Positions 1 to 10,724 are shown, counted from the stretch's first letter. The stretch is DNA of 64,000 nt from Allacma fusca (GCA_947179485.1 OX359248.1:50726386-50790385); one strand, 5' to 3'. Numbers and translations: made by a program. The notes: generated by a model from the letters alone, not told the origin.

Positions 1-44
1 GGTTAACTTTCAATTGACAAGAAACACTAGTTGTTAGTCGTTAC

Positions 45-230
45 TAGGGCTTCTACTTGGGACAATGTTTTTGTCACGTCGACAATTTTGTCCCGTCCCG
101 AATTCCTCGAGACAAAAAAGTTCGACCCGATTCAGTCCCGAAATAACATGGGGACAAACATTTTGTCCCGAAACTGTCCCGATCCCGGTCCCGTCAACCT
201 CGGGACGTCCCGTCCCGAAAAGGAGCCCTA
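45..230. mobile_element. hAT-like MITE A with GTCCCG keyword repeats (186 bp)
   Basis: The ends are short inverted repeats: TAGGGCT at 45-51 matches the reverse complement of AGCCCTA at 224-230. An imperfect 8-bp target duplication flanks it, GTCGTTAC at 37-44 and GTCATTAC at 231-238 (one difference). The interior is a dense, irregularly spaced set of GTCCCG/CGGGAC words (about ten between 87 and 220). It is too short to code for anything. An 8-bp duplication with TAGGG-type ends fits the hAT superfamily. It sits inside a tandem repeat, which weakens the target-duplication evidence a little. Confidence 0.65.
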
Positions 231-238
231 GTCATTAC

Positions 239-590
239 ACTCATTGTTAGTCGTTAGAAATTCATTGTTACCCGTTAGAGACTCATTGCTAGTCGTCAGA
301 GACTCCTTGTTGCCCGTTAGATACTCATTGTTACTCGTTCGAGAGTTATCTATAGTCGTTATGGGAAATCGTAAGTCGTTAGAGAGTGATCGTTAGTCGT
401 TAGAGAGTGATCGTAAGTCGTTAGTGATCGTTAGTCGTTAGTCGTTAGTGATCGTTAGTCGTTAGTCATTAGTCGTTAGTCGTTAGTCGTTAGTCGTTAG
501 TCGTTAGTCGTTAGTCGTTAGTCGTTAGTGATCGTTAGTCGTTAGTGATCGTTAGTCGTTAGTCGTTAGTCGTTAGATTCGTGTCGTTAG
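239..590. repeat. 21-bp satellite grading into a 7-bp (TTAGTCG)n tandem repeat
   Basis: From about 239 to 420 the sequence repeats with a period near 21 (words such as ACTCATTGTTAGTCGTTAGAG). From about 420 to 590 it becomes uninterrupted or nearly uninterrupted TTAGTCG heptamers broken by TTAGTGATCG. Since 21 is three times 7, the longer unit probably grew from diverged heptamers. The same motif appears left of MITE A (31-44), so that element inserted into the array. This is not the canonical insect telomere pentamer TTAGG. Confidence 0.85.
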
Positions 591-894
591 GAATTAGGGT
601 ATGCCCAAATATAAAACAAAGCACTGAGACACCGGAATACAAAATACCAAATGTAAAATAGAATACTGAAGATTTTGAAATACTAACAATTAGTACGACT
701 AATTATAATACTATAATAAATTATTATTACAAATAAAACACGTAAAATGTTCAAGCTATTTCCAGGAATATTTCTATCTTTTGGATTGCATATTTATTGG
801 AAACACTATGATAATGAACACACTGTAAGCGGATGCTTGGTCAGGTGGATTAACGTTTTGGTCGTAATGACATAGATATAGATATACATATAAC
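591..894. other. AT-rich intergenic DNA, nothing recognised
   Basis: No reading frame, RNA gene or repeat could be supported between the satellite and MITE B. Confidence 0.5.
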
Positions 895-1418
895 CAGGGT
901 TGGTTTGGTTTAAACCAAATGATTTAAACCATGGTTTAAACCATGGTTTAAACCAAACGGTTTTTTTATAAAAACCAATGGTTTAAACCAAACACCTAAA
1001 ATTTTAATATTTTCAATCCAAAACGCTTATATTTCGTCGTGCGCAAAACTTGTGCAGTTACTGTGATATTGTGTAATTAAACTTTAGTGAAGTAAATAAT
1101 ACTATTAGCTTTTAGTCTTGTACATTTAGAAATTCGGAATCGTTTGTAAAATGAAAAATGCCAAACTTGTGTTTATGCAAAGTTATCATTAAAATTATAT
1201 CCAAATTATTAAATATTTAATGCTTTGTGATACTTACTGAGTTTGGGAAATAAGTAAATTTGTTCAAATTCACATGTTTTTTCATATGAATGAATGTTTT
1301 GCATTGAAAATTTGTTTAAACCAAAAAAACCTGGTTTAAACCAAAAAAACCCGGTTTAAACCAAAAAAACCTGGTTGTTTGGTTTTTTTGAAATAAACCA
1401 AAAAAACCCCCAACCCTG
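895..1418. mobile_element. hAT-like MITE B with GGTTTAAACC keyword repeats (524 bp)
   Basis: Terminal inverted repeats CAGGGTTGG (895-903) and CCAACCCTG (1410-1418) are flanked by a perfect 8-bp target duplication, CATATAAC, at 887-894 and 1419-1426. The palindrome GGTTTAAACC and its halves are reiterated in both subterminal zones (about 904-985 and 1312-1405), and the middle 300 bp is plain AT-rich DNA. CAGGG-type ends plus an 8-bp duplication are hallmarks of hAT transposons. There is no transposase, so it must have been moved in trans. Confidence 0.88.
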
Positions 1419-1426
1419 CATATAAC

Positions 1427-2290
1427 TATGTACATGTCGTAAAGAAACGAATGTTCAGCTGACGTTTTTGTTGCGTTATTACTTTTGACACATTCGTGAA
1501 AGTTGAGCGCAAACATGTATTTTGAACATAATTTGAGAGGATTTGAAAAGCAATAATTATTGTGATGTGCAATATGTGCATAAAAGTATCAAATGCGAAT
1601 TTAAAAATATATTATGTTCATGTTTGATCACTTTCATCGTTTCGTCTAAAAGTTCTAATTACAAAATCATGTTTCAAAGTACCAACTTCATAAACCAATA
1701 TACTGGAGGTATTTACTTCAGATCCCTATTTTCATTATATTAGGGTATTTAAAAATATTTCGGATCATTATGGACAAACACTACGCATACTCTAGAGTCG
1801 CTCAAAAATTGGTGACAGCTTGTTAGTGAATGATTCAATTATTAAGTATCCACGGCTCCTCCCATCAAAAATTGGCTCCACATACGCGCGAAATCCGTAC
1901 CGCAATGTTTTTCCATTGCGATAGAAATCTATTGATTTGGAAATTCTTTTCTAAAAATTTTGCTTAAAGGAGAAGACAGCCCACTCGTTCAAATTATATT
2001 ATGTTAATTAAGTATGTGTATTTTCCAATGACGAACCTTATGGATTTTAATGCTTGTGGTATATAATGGTCAGCTCTTTCCGTATGCCAACAAATTTGAA
2101 CAGTCTTTCCGTGTTTAGAACGCTTGTAATTATTCTGGACGCCACTCAATATTCTGTTTCCAATCTTTGATACAGGCTAATGGTACTCCGCGTTCCAACT
2201 GCTAAATTCCTACCATTACCCTAATGTTTTGTTACCATTGCACTTTGCAAGTAAATAGAAGGCTGTGCCAAGCACATACAGTCACTTTGT
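1427..2290. other. AT-rich intergenic DNA, nothing recognised
   Basis: Only short, unconvincing reading frames lie between two transposon insertions, and no repeat structure stands out. Confidence 0.5.
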
Positions 2291-2298
2291 ATTCCAAG

Positions 2299-3121
2299 TA
2301 GAGCATCTCGGGCGGTTAAAATTTACGGGTAAGCCCGCAAAAAGCCCGGCCCGCACGGGCTTCGAGCGGGTACGGGTAAAAATTATTACGTTTGACGGGT
2401 TACGGGCGGGTACGGTCTTTTCATCGCGGTTAAAAAAGACCGTGAAAGCCCGTAAAAGCCCGTGAGAAATTGCATTAGTGTGAATACAGGAGCAGCGGTT
2501 GTAAATGTACATAGACTTGAATGACTTGAACGAATTTCAGCCGTTTGCAATTTTAGCTTTCAAACAAACTAAGGCTTGGTGTACGATAGAGCGTCACCCC
2601 GTGGGATATTTTAGGCCCGTGCCCGTCTGTACGACTGTTACTAAATAACAAAGGCAGGTATGCAAGAAAAGTTTTCTTGCATACCTGCCGTTGTTATTTA
2701 TTGTTAGTAAGTTTCATTTCGCTCTTCATTACTGTGGAAAATTCCATTTAGTCTAGAAAATGAATCCTGCTAGTAGTTAAAGTATTTGTAATAAGAATCC
2801 AGAATTTAACATAAATTCAAGAACGCCACCAGAAGTGCTTACCAAAGCCAAAATAGCAGCATAAGCTTTTGTATTGCCTTCTTAATAAACAAGGTAGTTT
2901 AACGACTGTATGTAGCAGTCAAGAACACCAATATTTTAAAATACAGTTTTTCAGTATTTAAGATGTATGGTATTTGCGGGCGGGCTACGGGCTTTTTTTA
3001 ATTTTGCGGGCCGGGCCGGGTTTTTTCGATAAACATTTATTTCGGGCCGGGCGGGTACGGGTAAAACGTTACGAGCCACGGGCGGGCACGGGCATAAAAT
3101 ATCCCACGGGGTGATGCTCTA
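2299..3121. mobile_element. hAT-like MITE C with GC-rich CGGGC/GTACGGG keyword repeats (823 bp)
   Basis: Ends TAGAGCATC (2299-2307) and GATGCTCTA (3113-3121) are inverted copies, flanked by a perfect 8-bp target duplication ATTCCAAG at 2291-2298 and 3122-3129. GC-rich words (CGGGC, GTACGGG, GCCCG) fill about 2309-2462 and 2975-3090, in sharp contrast to the AT-rich surroundings. A second, internal copy of the right end occurs inverted at 2587-2625 (about 39 bp, two differences from the reverse complement of 3083-3121). The element therefore looks composite or carries a nested copy. It has no coding capacity. Confidence 0.85.
2643..2699. repeat. Near-perfect 57-bp palindrome inside MITE C
   Basis: Arms of 28 nt at 2643-2670 and 2672-2699 pair with a single mismatch around a one-base centre. 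The loop is too small for a typical microRNA precursor, so a cruciform-prone palindrome is the safer description. Confidence 0.9.
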
Positions 3122-3129
3122 ATTCCAAG

Positions 3130-5428
3130 ACAGAGATGACCAACACAGAGTCCTGTAGAGTTAAAGCAAGCACTAAATCGGACTGTCCGAACCCCTACAC
3201 TGAAATTGGTGCGTGGTGTGAATTGAGTCTGCTGGATACAGGATAATTCATGAGCCGATTTGTTTCTAGAACACTAACAGTTTTGAGGATCCTGTTACTC
3301 ATGTGGTGTTGGGTAACTTTCACGCATATGTAGGCGTAATGCGTTCATCTGAATAAACTAGTAACGATTTAGATTTGTTTATAGAACTTTGGGGTCTTTG
3401 ATAGTCAGCTGCTACACCTGATGGTTTCTTATCTTGCGGCGTGCTATTGATTATGCAACATTTTCGATTACTCGCATGGAGCCTCCGACGAGTCGCGTGG
3501 GAAATGAAATGGCCTTCCTTCAAGCCTTCAAACGATAATATAAGTTATTAACTAATCAAATTCAAATAAGCAAAGTAGTCGAATTTTTAATTTTATGTCA
3601 AAATTTATTTCGTTGTATAAAAACAATTGATCTATTCTACCGTTAGCATTTTCTTCAAAGGGTTTAACAATAATTCTCCGAAGATAACTACGGTATATTG
3701 CTTTTTGGCAAGTACTTTTGCTGTATGTCAATATTAGTATATAACTAATACTTGTCCGAGGAATGGAATTTGTTTCAATAAATTTGTGTCACCACATAGC
3801 ATATCATAAAATGGTACACAAATCCATTCTAGAATAACTTTTACAGCTCTCCAAACATTGTATATTTAATGGTAATTATTAATATCCTGAAATAAGCTCC
3901 TTTGGTGGACGTTTTAATACGCTGTTGTATTCTTTTCAATATCGAGTTTATAATTTGCTCCGACCAAATTGTCCGTTATGCTCCTAATACAGGAATGGTA
4001 TCACATGTCTGCTCCGACATTTTGGAATTGATTTATTGGTCTGACAGGAATTTGGAAGAAAGTTCAAAGCAAAAGTTTTAAATTGTTCAAACTTTTGATC
4101 CAGAACAAAATTTTGGTTTGGATTTATCTAGTAAGGGGAGGTCAAATTGTTCGACAAAGGTAGTGCGAACAATATTCCGAATTTAAAAGATCAACAATAG
4201 CAAAGAATGATGGATATAAAAATATCCTCTAATTCCTTGTTGAGCCGCGTTGCGTTGAATTCCTAAGTTACCATTTAAATTATCACCCTAACACAATTTC
4301 AACCCTGAAAGTTTATTGCAATACTGACATAAAATCACTTAGCTCAAAATCATTTTTAATGATAAAATGGGTCGCTTTAAAAAATCTTTTTCGGACTACA
4401 GTGTCATGAATCACAACTTTTCTACTTAATTTTGGTAGTTACTAGACGAACCGATCTAAGAATGTACCAGGATGAAAAAGGTATTTGGCAACATGGTGTA
4501 AACACTTTCGTTTAGAAGAAATAGATACTTTCATGTGTTTTAAATATAACTAATAGCAATTTATGCAGCATTTTAAAAAAATTGAAGCTTTATTGCAGTA
4601 TTAATAGCAAAAAAGTCAGGAAAAGGCTTATTTGATTCTTGAAAATTGAGGGGGGGGGACAGTAGTATAGCCTGTCCCTCCATGACGTATTTTGGGAGGG
4701 ACAATGTCCCCCCTTATTCGGGAGTGCCCGTTTATTTATGTATAATGTAATGTCAACTAAACAATACCGTTCTGAACATAATCATTACAGTAGTACCGTA
4801 GTACGTATTTTGCGGTGTCAGTTGTGTGATAAATTTTTGCTGAAAATTAATAAGTGTTTGTTATTGATATTGAAGTCTAATCAATTTATTTTAAAGAATT
4901 ATACACATAACTAATTATTTAATTACTCAAGAAATACTTCATAATGTTTATACTAATTGCAAAAGGATGACCACTTCCATGCCAGCAATTATTATTGGTT
5001 ATTCATATTATTTAACAAATAAGCAATTATCATGATTATGTGTCTATACACCATTAATTTTATGATACATAGGTCCGGTACAAAATGAACTTGAGTTTGT
5101 GTGCAAACGAAGATAATAATCTTATGAGTTTCAAAATTTATCACAATATAATGTCAGCATAACTTGACTTACAAAAACAAAATTGAACATGTGGTAACGT
5201 TTAATATATGGAAATCGTTTAATGTATGGAAAGCTTAGTAGAATTGAGGAACTCTTGATTTGTTAAATTATTTCTGATGTTCATACTTAGTTTGTCAATA
5301 TGTAGCATATTAAAAGGAAATACATCTTACATGTTATTTCTTAAATGTTTTCTGAGCGTATATTTTTTGCTTGTTGCGACTATTACAGTGCCGATGGTAG
5401 TTACTTTTTCTTCTGAATATTAAGGATT
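3130..5428. other. Intergenic DNA downstream of the VWA gene
   Basis: No gene is supported. At about 4650-4715 a run of G followed by CTGTCCCTCC and then GGGAGGGACA and a run of C forms nested inverted repeats, possibly the decayed end of another short element. The rest is plain AT-rich sequence. The 3' untranslated region of the minus-strand VWA gene must lie just below 5428. Confidence 0.45.
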
Positions 5429-7750
5429 TTATTGTGAAAACAAGGCAAAAGCAAAATTGACTCCAAGTACCATTAAAACGTTCCATTTAGCAAAAGCGCA
5501 TTTGCATGCACTACTGTTAAATAATCCTAGCGTAGAATCCAAGAAAGAGTTCGGTGCAGATGTTGTTGCAAATGTTGCAGATTCTATGGAAATTGTAGTA
5601 GGTGCTTCTGTGGTGGTGGAAGGTGTAGTTGTCGTTGTGGTAGTAGTACTAGTTGCTGGAGTTGTAGTTGTTGTAGTCGTTGGGGTTGGTGTTGTAGTTG
5701 TTGCAGTCGTTGGGGTTGTAGTTGTTGTAGTCGTTGGGGTTGGTGTTGTAGTTGTTGTAGTCGTTGGGGTTGGTGTTGTAGTTGTTATAGTCGTTGGGGT
5801 TGGTGTTGTAGTTGTTGTAGTCGTTGGGGTTGGTGTTGTAGTTGTTATAGTCGTTGGGGTTGGTGTTGTAGTTGTTGTAGTCGTTGGGGTTGGTGTTGTA
5901 GTTGTTGTAGTCGTTGGGGTTGGTGTTGTAGTTGTTGTAGTCGTTGGGGTTGGTGTTGTAGTTGTTGTAGTCGTCGGGGTTGGTGTTGTAGTTGTTGTAG
6001 TTGTTGTAGTCGTTGGGGTTGGTGTTGTAGTTGTTGTAGTCGTCGGGGTTGGTGTTGTAGTTGTTGTAGTTGTTGTAGTCGTTGGGGTTGGTGTTGTAGT
6101 TGTTGTAGTCGTCGGGGTTGGTGTTGTAGTTGTTGTAGTAGTGGTTGCAGTTGTTGTTGTTGGAAGTAAGTCAACTTCTTCAACAAGAATGGTGTATTTG
6201 TTGACTGGTTCCAAACCCAGAACATATATGAAAAGGAATCGTTGTAGCGAGGCGGTTGCAGTCCCATCACCAGAATTATAGAATTCATCTGGGACCTCTT
6301 CGTAGTCTTCGTAAGCCTTGTCAATATTGAATTCAGATATGATTTCATCGTCACGTCTACGTCTCACGTTGTTGTCCTGCTGCTTATATAGGTCGGGATG
6401 TTCAATGTAGTTCTCTCCATCCCAGAGCTGGTCGTCGCACCAAGCTCGGTTCAGCCCACGATTTCGCCCGTGGTAAACTTCGATGAGCCCTTGTGTCGTT
6501 TTCAAGGTAATACGAAAACTCCGAGTGACTTCACCCCACTTAAAGCGATACAGTCTATGTTCATTAAATTTCAACGTATCTCCAGTGACTTGTCCAAACG
6601 ACGGTTGCTGGGATTCACCGCAAGTTTGCTGATGTAGGTTCCGGAAGAATTGCAATAGAGCGTTGAAGTCTTGAAGACTGAATACTCGACCAGATTGCCC
6701 TTGTGCGATTTCCATTAATTCTGAATGTTTTGTGTCACGTCCAATTCCAACTGCATATGTGGTTATTCCATCAGCACGGGCTTGTTGAATAGCAGGTACA
6801 CCACCTTTGTCATGCAGTCCACCCAGATTAGATTCCCCATCAGTAAAGACTGCCAGGATTTTTGGAACACCAGATCTTGGTTTTGCGGCTTTGAATAAAT
6901 CCAGAGCAACTTTGATAGCCCCATTTGTATTTGTCGAGGTCTTTGGGTAATTTGCTCTTTGAACGTAATATTGTATTTGAAGGGCTGTATTGCCACTACC
7001 TAAAGGAAGCAGTACTTTTACACCTGTTGCGTAAACAATGAATCCCAGTCGAGTTGTTTCAATAGAATATTGTGCAAATAATTTGACCACAAAGTCCTTT
7101 GACTTTTGGAAATTTTCAGGTCCAACACTTTTCGAGCCATCCAGCACAACGACAAGGTCCATCTTTGCATTACACCTTATTTTGGCTTCTTCGAATGTTG
7201 TAACCAAATCGACGAACTCATGTCCAGTAGGTATTCGAGCATGTCTATAGTCCTTCCTTAAATTGTGTTCTCGATAATTTGCTTGTTCGGCTATGGTTTG
7301 AGGGAAACCTTTCTGCTCAGTTGACGGATCCTTCTCGAACAAGTACAAATGGAGGGCCAAAGCTGAGTAAAGTGGCTTACGTAGATCATCCCAGCTAATT
7401 TCTCCTCTCCATTTGGTTCCAAAGAGTTGGTAAATTTTTCCGTACATTGTGTCCATTGTTTTGCTTACTTTCGTGACATTAAACATTTTCTCAGTATTAT
7501 ACCAAATGCCGCCGGTGAACGTTCGAGTAGAAATTGTCTCGGTGCCGAATCGGGTATCCGCGTAAGCCAATCTTTTGAAGAATCCATAGTCTTTGCCAAA
7601 CAAAGATCCAATTTTTGCAATGACTGCATCAACTGCTTCTTCTCCATTGGCGTCATCCTCAAGAGTTTTGTCCACTACACAAAATGTTGACGGAAGTAGT
7701 GTCAAAGTCAGCACTACTGTCAATGCCTGGAGAAAACCTGAATGACCCAT
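5429..7750 (-). CDS. Secreted VWA-domain protein with threonine-rich mucin-like stalk, probable GPI anchor (intronless)
   Basis: The single exon encodes 773 residues from the ATG at 7750. Residues 1-24 form a clear signal peptide (hydrophobic LTVVLTLTLLPSTFC). The frame is open seven codons further upstream, but with no ATG. A von Willebrand factor A domain spans roughly residues 197-375. It has the MIDAS motif DGSKS (D204, S206, S208), a threonine-rich TSTNTNG loop and the downstream FTDGESN acidic site, so metal-dependent ligand binding is plausible. An uncharacterised globular segment precedes the domain. About 190 residues of Thr/Pro tandem repeat (decamers such as TPTPTTTTTT) follow, expected to carry O-glycans. 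The C-terminus ends in NSSACKC plus a short hydrophobic tail (WNVLMVLGVNFAFALF), typical of a GPI signal, although a membrane anchor is possible. An extracellular adhesion or matrix role is inferred, not shown. Absence of introns, unlike its neighbours, may reflect retroposition. Confidence 0.88.
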   Translation of the reverse strand: MGHSGFLQALTVVLTLTLLPSTFCVVDKTLEDDANGEEAVDAVIAKIGSLFGKDYGFFKRLAYADTRFGTETISTRTFTGGIWYNTEKMFNVTKVSKTMDTMYGKIYQLFGTKWRGEISWDDLRKPLYSALALHLYLFEKDPSTEQKGFPQTIAEQANYREHNLRKDYRHARIPTGHEFVDLVTTFEEAKIRCNAKMDLVVVLDGSKSVGPENFQKSKDFVVKLFAQYSIETTRLGFIVYATGVKVLLPLGSGNTALQIQYYVQRANYPKTSTNTNGAIKVALDLFKAAKPRSGVPKILAVFTDGESNLGGLHDKGGVPAIQQARADGITTYAVGIGRDTKHSELMEIAQGQSGRVFSLQDFNALLQFFRNLHQQTCGESQQPSFGQVTGDTLKFNEHRLYRFKWGEVTRSFRITLKTTQGLIEVYHGRNRGLNRAWCDDQLWDGENYIEHPDLYKQQDNNVRRRRDDEIISEFNIDKAYEDYEEVPDEFYNSGDGTATASLQRFLFIYVLGLEPVNKYTILVEEVDLLPTTTTATTTTTTTTPTPTTTTTTTPTPTTTTTTTTTTPTPTTTTTTTPTPTTTTTTTTTTPTPTTTTTTTPTPTTTTTTTPTPTTTTTTTPTPTTTTTTTPTPTTITTTTPTPTTTTTTTPTPTTITTTTPTPTTTTTTTPTPTTTTTTTPTTATTTTPTPTTTTTTTPATSTTTTTTTTPSTTTEAPTTISIESATFATTSAPNSFLDSTLGLFNSSACKCAFAKWNVLMVLGVNFAFALFSQ
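5650..6140. repeat. 30-bp coding minisatellite (Thr/Pro decamers) inside the VWA gene
   Basis: About fifteen copies of a 30-bp unit (plus-strand core GTTGTAGTTGTTGTAGTCG then TTGGGGTTGGT) with near-identical sequence. Some units are lengthened by 9 or 15 bp of extra TTG-type codons. On the coding strand each unit gives one Thr/Pro decamer. The high identity implies recent expansion or homogenisation. The repeat also creates long open frames on other frames and on the opposite strand, which are artefacts. Confidence 0.9.
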
Positions 7751-7841
7751 TATCCGAATGGTTTCAGGCAACTCACTGCTTTCTCTTATGAGGTCCTAAG
7801 TTTTAACTGGCAAGAGAATAGAATTGGGTTTTGCGTATAAT

Positions 7842-7858
7842 TATATATATATATATAT
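7842..7858. promoter_or_regulatory. TA run upstream of the VWA gene, possible TATA region
   Basis: A (TA)n stretch lies about 90-110 bp upstream of the VWA start codon on the minus strand. It could serve as a TATA-like core promoter or may just be a microsatellite. Position is the only support. Confidence 0.25.
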
Positions 7859-10433
7859 TCGTTTATTAACAACATGAAAAAAGTCATTGTTTTTCCTTGA
7901 AGCTGATTTCATCCAAGAAGGAAATTAACGGATCAATTTACTAATATTAAGCCCAAGTCTCAAGAAACTGATGATAATGAATAATCGTTTTTATTTGTAA
8001 AATTTAATGTTCAACTTGGGTTCCTCAGAGGTACGGTACAATCTAGAACTTATGAAACTGGAAACTATTGGGTTGGGTGTGCCAAATTCCTGTGATATTT
8101 GCTTTCTTGGTGTTTTTCAATTGGTGACCCTACCACATAATACAGAGAAAATTTATTTTTATTGCAATTTCTTAGGTTTTTATTGACAACTCTATTGAAC
8201 ACTGGGGCGTTCATAGAAGGGGAAGATAACATTGGTTTAAATATTTATCAACGGTGTGTTGAGTTTTATTAGGATTAGTATTTTCTTTATTATTATTAGA
8301 TTCATTAGTATTTATTTGGAGAAATTTTATGATGAATTTTGAGGTTGGAGTCATAAGAAGGTGGTTTTGGGGCTGTTCATTAGTTTAATGGGAAGGGAAC
8401 AAAGGAGTAAGTATATTGGTTCAATAGTTACCATGACCACAATTACTGCTGTTATGGTTGACCGAGCCCAGAAATAGTATTTTCAGAGCGGCATGGCATT
8501 TCATTTTTCTCTTCCTTCCTTATTTAGGTTGCTGGAAAAGGGTTAGGAATCACATCAGCCTCCTCTACATGAATGCTGAAATTGATGGTTGAATCTGTTT
8601 CAACTACCGAGATATACACATAATTAACTACTTGCTGTTTTCACCACTTGAGTTTATAGTTACCATAGCTTGTAATTTGTTGCAATGCCATTCTATATAA
8701 AAAAGAAAAATTGTTTTTTGCAAAATATATTTTTTTCTTTGGCTAAACTTCACGCTGGGATCCCCACCCTATTAAAATTATTTAACTATGAATTATAATA
8801 TTGTGTAAATACCCAATACAACAGGTGCATATACATTCTACATATTATATTGCATTTCGCGGTTCTTTTGGGAAGTTTTGCACAATACTGTGTAATTCAC
8901 GGAATATTTCTCCACTGTTGACTGGATTATCGAGACAGTTGAGCTATTCTCCCTGTTCGTTAAATTGATTTACATATTGCAGGGCCAAAATGTAAAAATT
9001 AGGTATAACATTATCCCCCTGTACCAACAATTACAACGAGCATCCAGGTTTGCCTGTGTTAAAAAGTGTAAGACTGGCCCGGGCTAAGGCCGCCTACCAG
9101 TAAATACACCACTGAAGTGTCTTTCAAAGGCTATCTGTTGAGGGTAGGGCGCACAGATTACCATATTCTCAAATCAAGACTCATAAAACAAATTCTCATT
9201 TCTAGGCAACATTTTGCATCAATGTATATTTAGCATGGTTGCGTATTCGAAAAGTTTAGCATCCGGTGTAGTCACTTATTTTAAATGATGTAGCAGTTAT
9301 CAGTGATCGTTTGTTTACAACGACATTGGTGTACATTTGAGAAAATCTTTGGTTTTAATAATTCATAACGACCAGCAGCTCACTATCTATGGTAATTTAT
9401 AATTACAAGTCAATTAGTATTTTAAATTTATTTTTGTGGGGTCCAAATCAGCAGTAAGTAAAATATACTTTTTCAGCCTTAGCTTTGCAAGGGGTAAAGT
9501 TAATGCTAAATAAAAATGAGCTTGAAACGATAAAGCCAATTCCTCTGGTGCGGATTTGGAGTCACTTGGAATTGTGTATGCTTCAAACAGACACATTTGT
9601 TTTCTTAAAGAAGTTCCGAAGTTCTGCCATCAATATTTGTGAAAACTTACAAAAACATTTTTGTCACAGCCATTAATGACTTGTTTGAAACATGAAAACA
9701 CGTTAAACTAAGTGGGAAGCAATTTGCAGTTTTTTAGTACTTGCATCTGATCCTACCGAACAGCAAAGATCTTGGGATTAGGGGAGAAGCTTCGGGTGAA
9801 AATGAAGCTAGGAAATTTTGGACTAAAGCTTCAATTTTGGTGTTGTAATAAAGTCAATGAAACAAATATAATATATCTAGTGGGAGAAGATATTCGTATA
9901 TTGTGGAGACATGAATGGAACTTGTCGAAAAGCAGATAAATATGCTTATAAGAAGATCCGAAAGTAAGCATACATAGTTTTGACCCTACCATAAGGATGG
10001 AGTATGCCCTTCAACATCCAGAAATTTTGAGACAAATTCAACTTATGACCGTTGTATCCCATATATCCAAAACAAGAATATATATAATTATTGATATTTT
10101 ATGTAATTATGTATAAGTATGATTGATTGAAACCATCTGTAAGTATACAGGAGCAAGTGGAACAATTCAAGAGTTTTTGTAAACTTGTAACGATTTGGTT
10201 TATCCATGAAAGTTATAGAAGAAATAAAGTGTATTGTATTAAAAAGTGATTACTTTATATTTTAGCAATCCCCGCTATAATAATGTGTGATAGAAATATA
10301 TACTACGGAAACAAAATTGTTATATACATAGAAACTTGTATAGGTATATGACTTTACTGATGAACAGAAGGAGTCATTGTACTCAGTATTCTATTTTAGA
10401 TATTCACATAATATTGTTTATGTATAAATTTAG
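7859..10433. other. Intergenic DNA, nothing recognised
   Basis: No coding frame of convincing length or composition. A GC-rich patch at about 9070-9103 (CTGGCCCGGGCTAAGGCCGCC, then CCAGT) resembles the terminal part of a decayed short element but lacks a partner end. Confidence 0.45.
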
Positions 10434-10709
10434 TTATTCTTTCAAATTTCTATTATTTCTCAATAATTTTCCTCTAGGGTATACGTCAAGAATATGTTCC
10501 AAGATTTCAACCGCAATGCAATGACGGCAACGGATATTTTCTTGACTAGACACAGGATTTGATCTACTCGGTAGAAAATTTGCAGTCATTTTAATTGCGT
10601 TTACCCAGTCAGATGCTGATATTCCAGATTTTTGTGAAATCCGTTTATTTGTAATGGAACACTTAATTACAACATCATTTGTGATGCTGTGTCTATTATA
10701 TCGCACCAT
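10434..10709 (-). pseudogene. Fragment of a non-LTR retrotransposon reverse transcriptase (C-terminal part)
   Basis: The 91-codon frame contains SDWVNAIKMTANFLPSR followed by IRCRHC, VEILEHILDVYP and LLRNNRNL. This order (W-x-x-AIK-x-x-x-N-x-LP-x-R, then C-x-x-C, then ET/EI-L-x-HIL and RxxR) is typical of the thumb and zinc-knuckle end of R2-type and related non-LTR retrotransposon polymerases. The catalytic palm is absent. A different frame just upstream on the same strand (about 10710-10790) may be a frameshifted continuation. The piece is a relic with no intact element around it. The family is judged from motif memory, not from an alignment. Confidence 0.5.
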
Positions 10710-10724
10710 TTTTCATATTTAATT

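Noticed and set aside
31-250. Two overlapping short plus-strand frames at the window start
   Set aside because: They are made of GTCCCG repeats of MITE A and have no protein character.
239-590. TTAGTCG array as a possible telomere or CRISPR-like array
   Set aside because: There are no unique spacers, and the unit is not a known telomere repeat. It is a degenerate satellite.
4645-4725. G-run and C-run inverted repeats around CTGTCCCTCC
   Set aside because: It could be a tiny element, but no target duplication or matching ends were found, so it is mentioned only in the interval note.
5845-6354. 169-codon Gln/His/Pro-rich frame overlapping the VWA gene on the same strand
   Set aside because: It is a frame-shifted reading of the same 30-bp repeat. 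The VWA frame has the signal peptide, domain and anchor.
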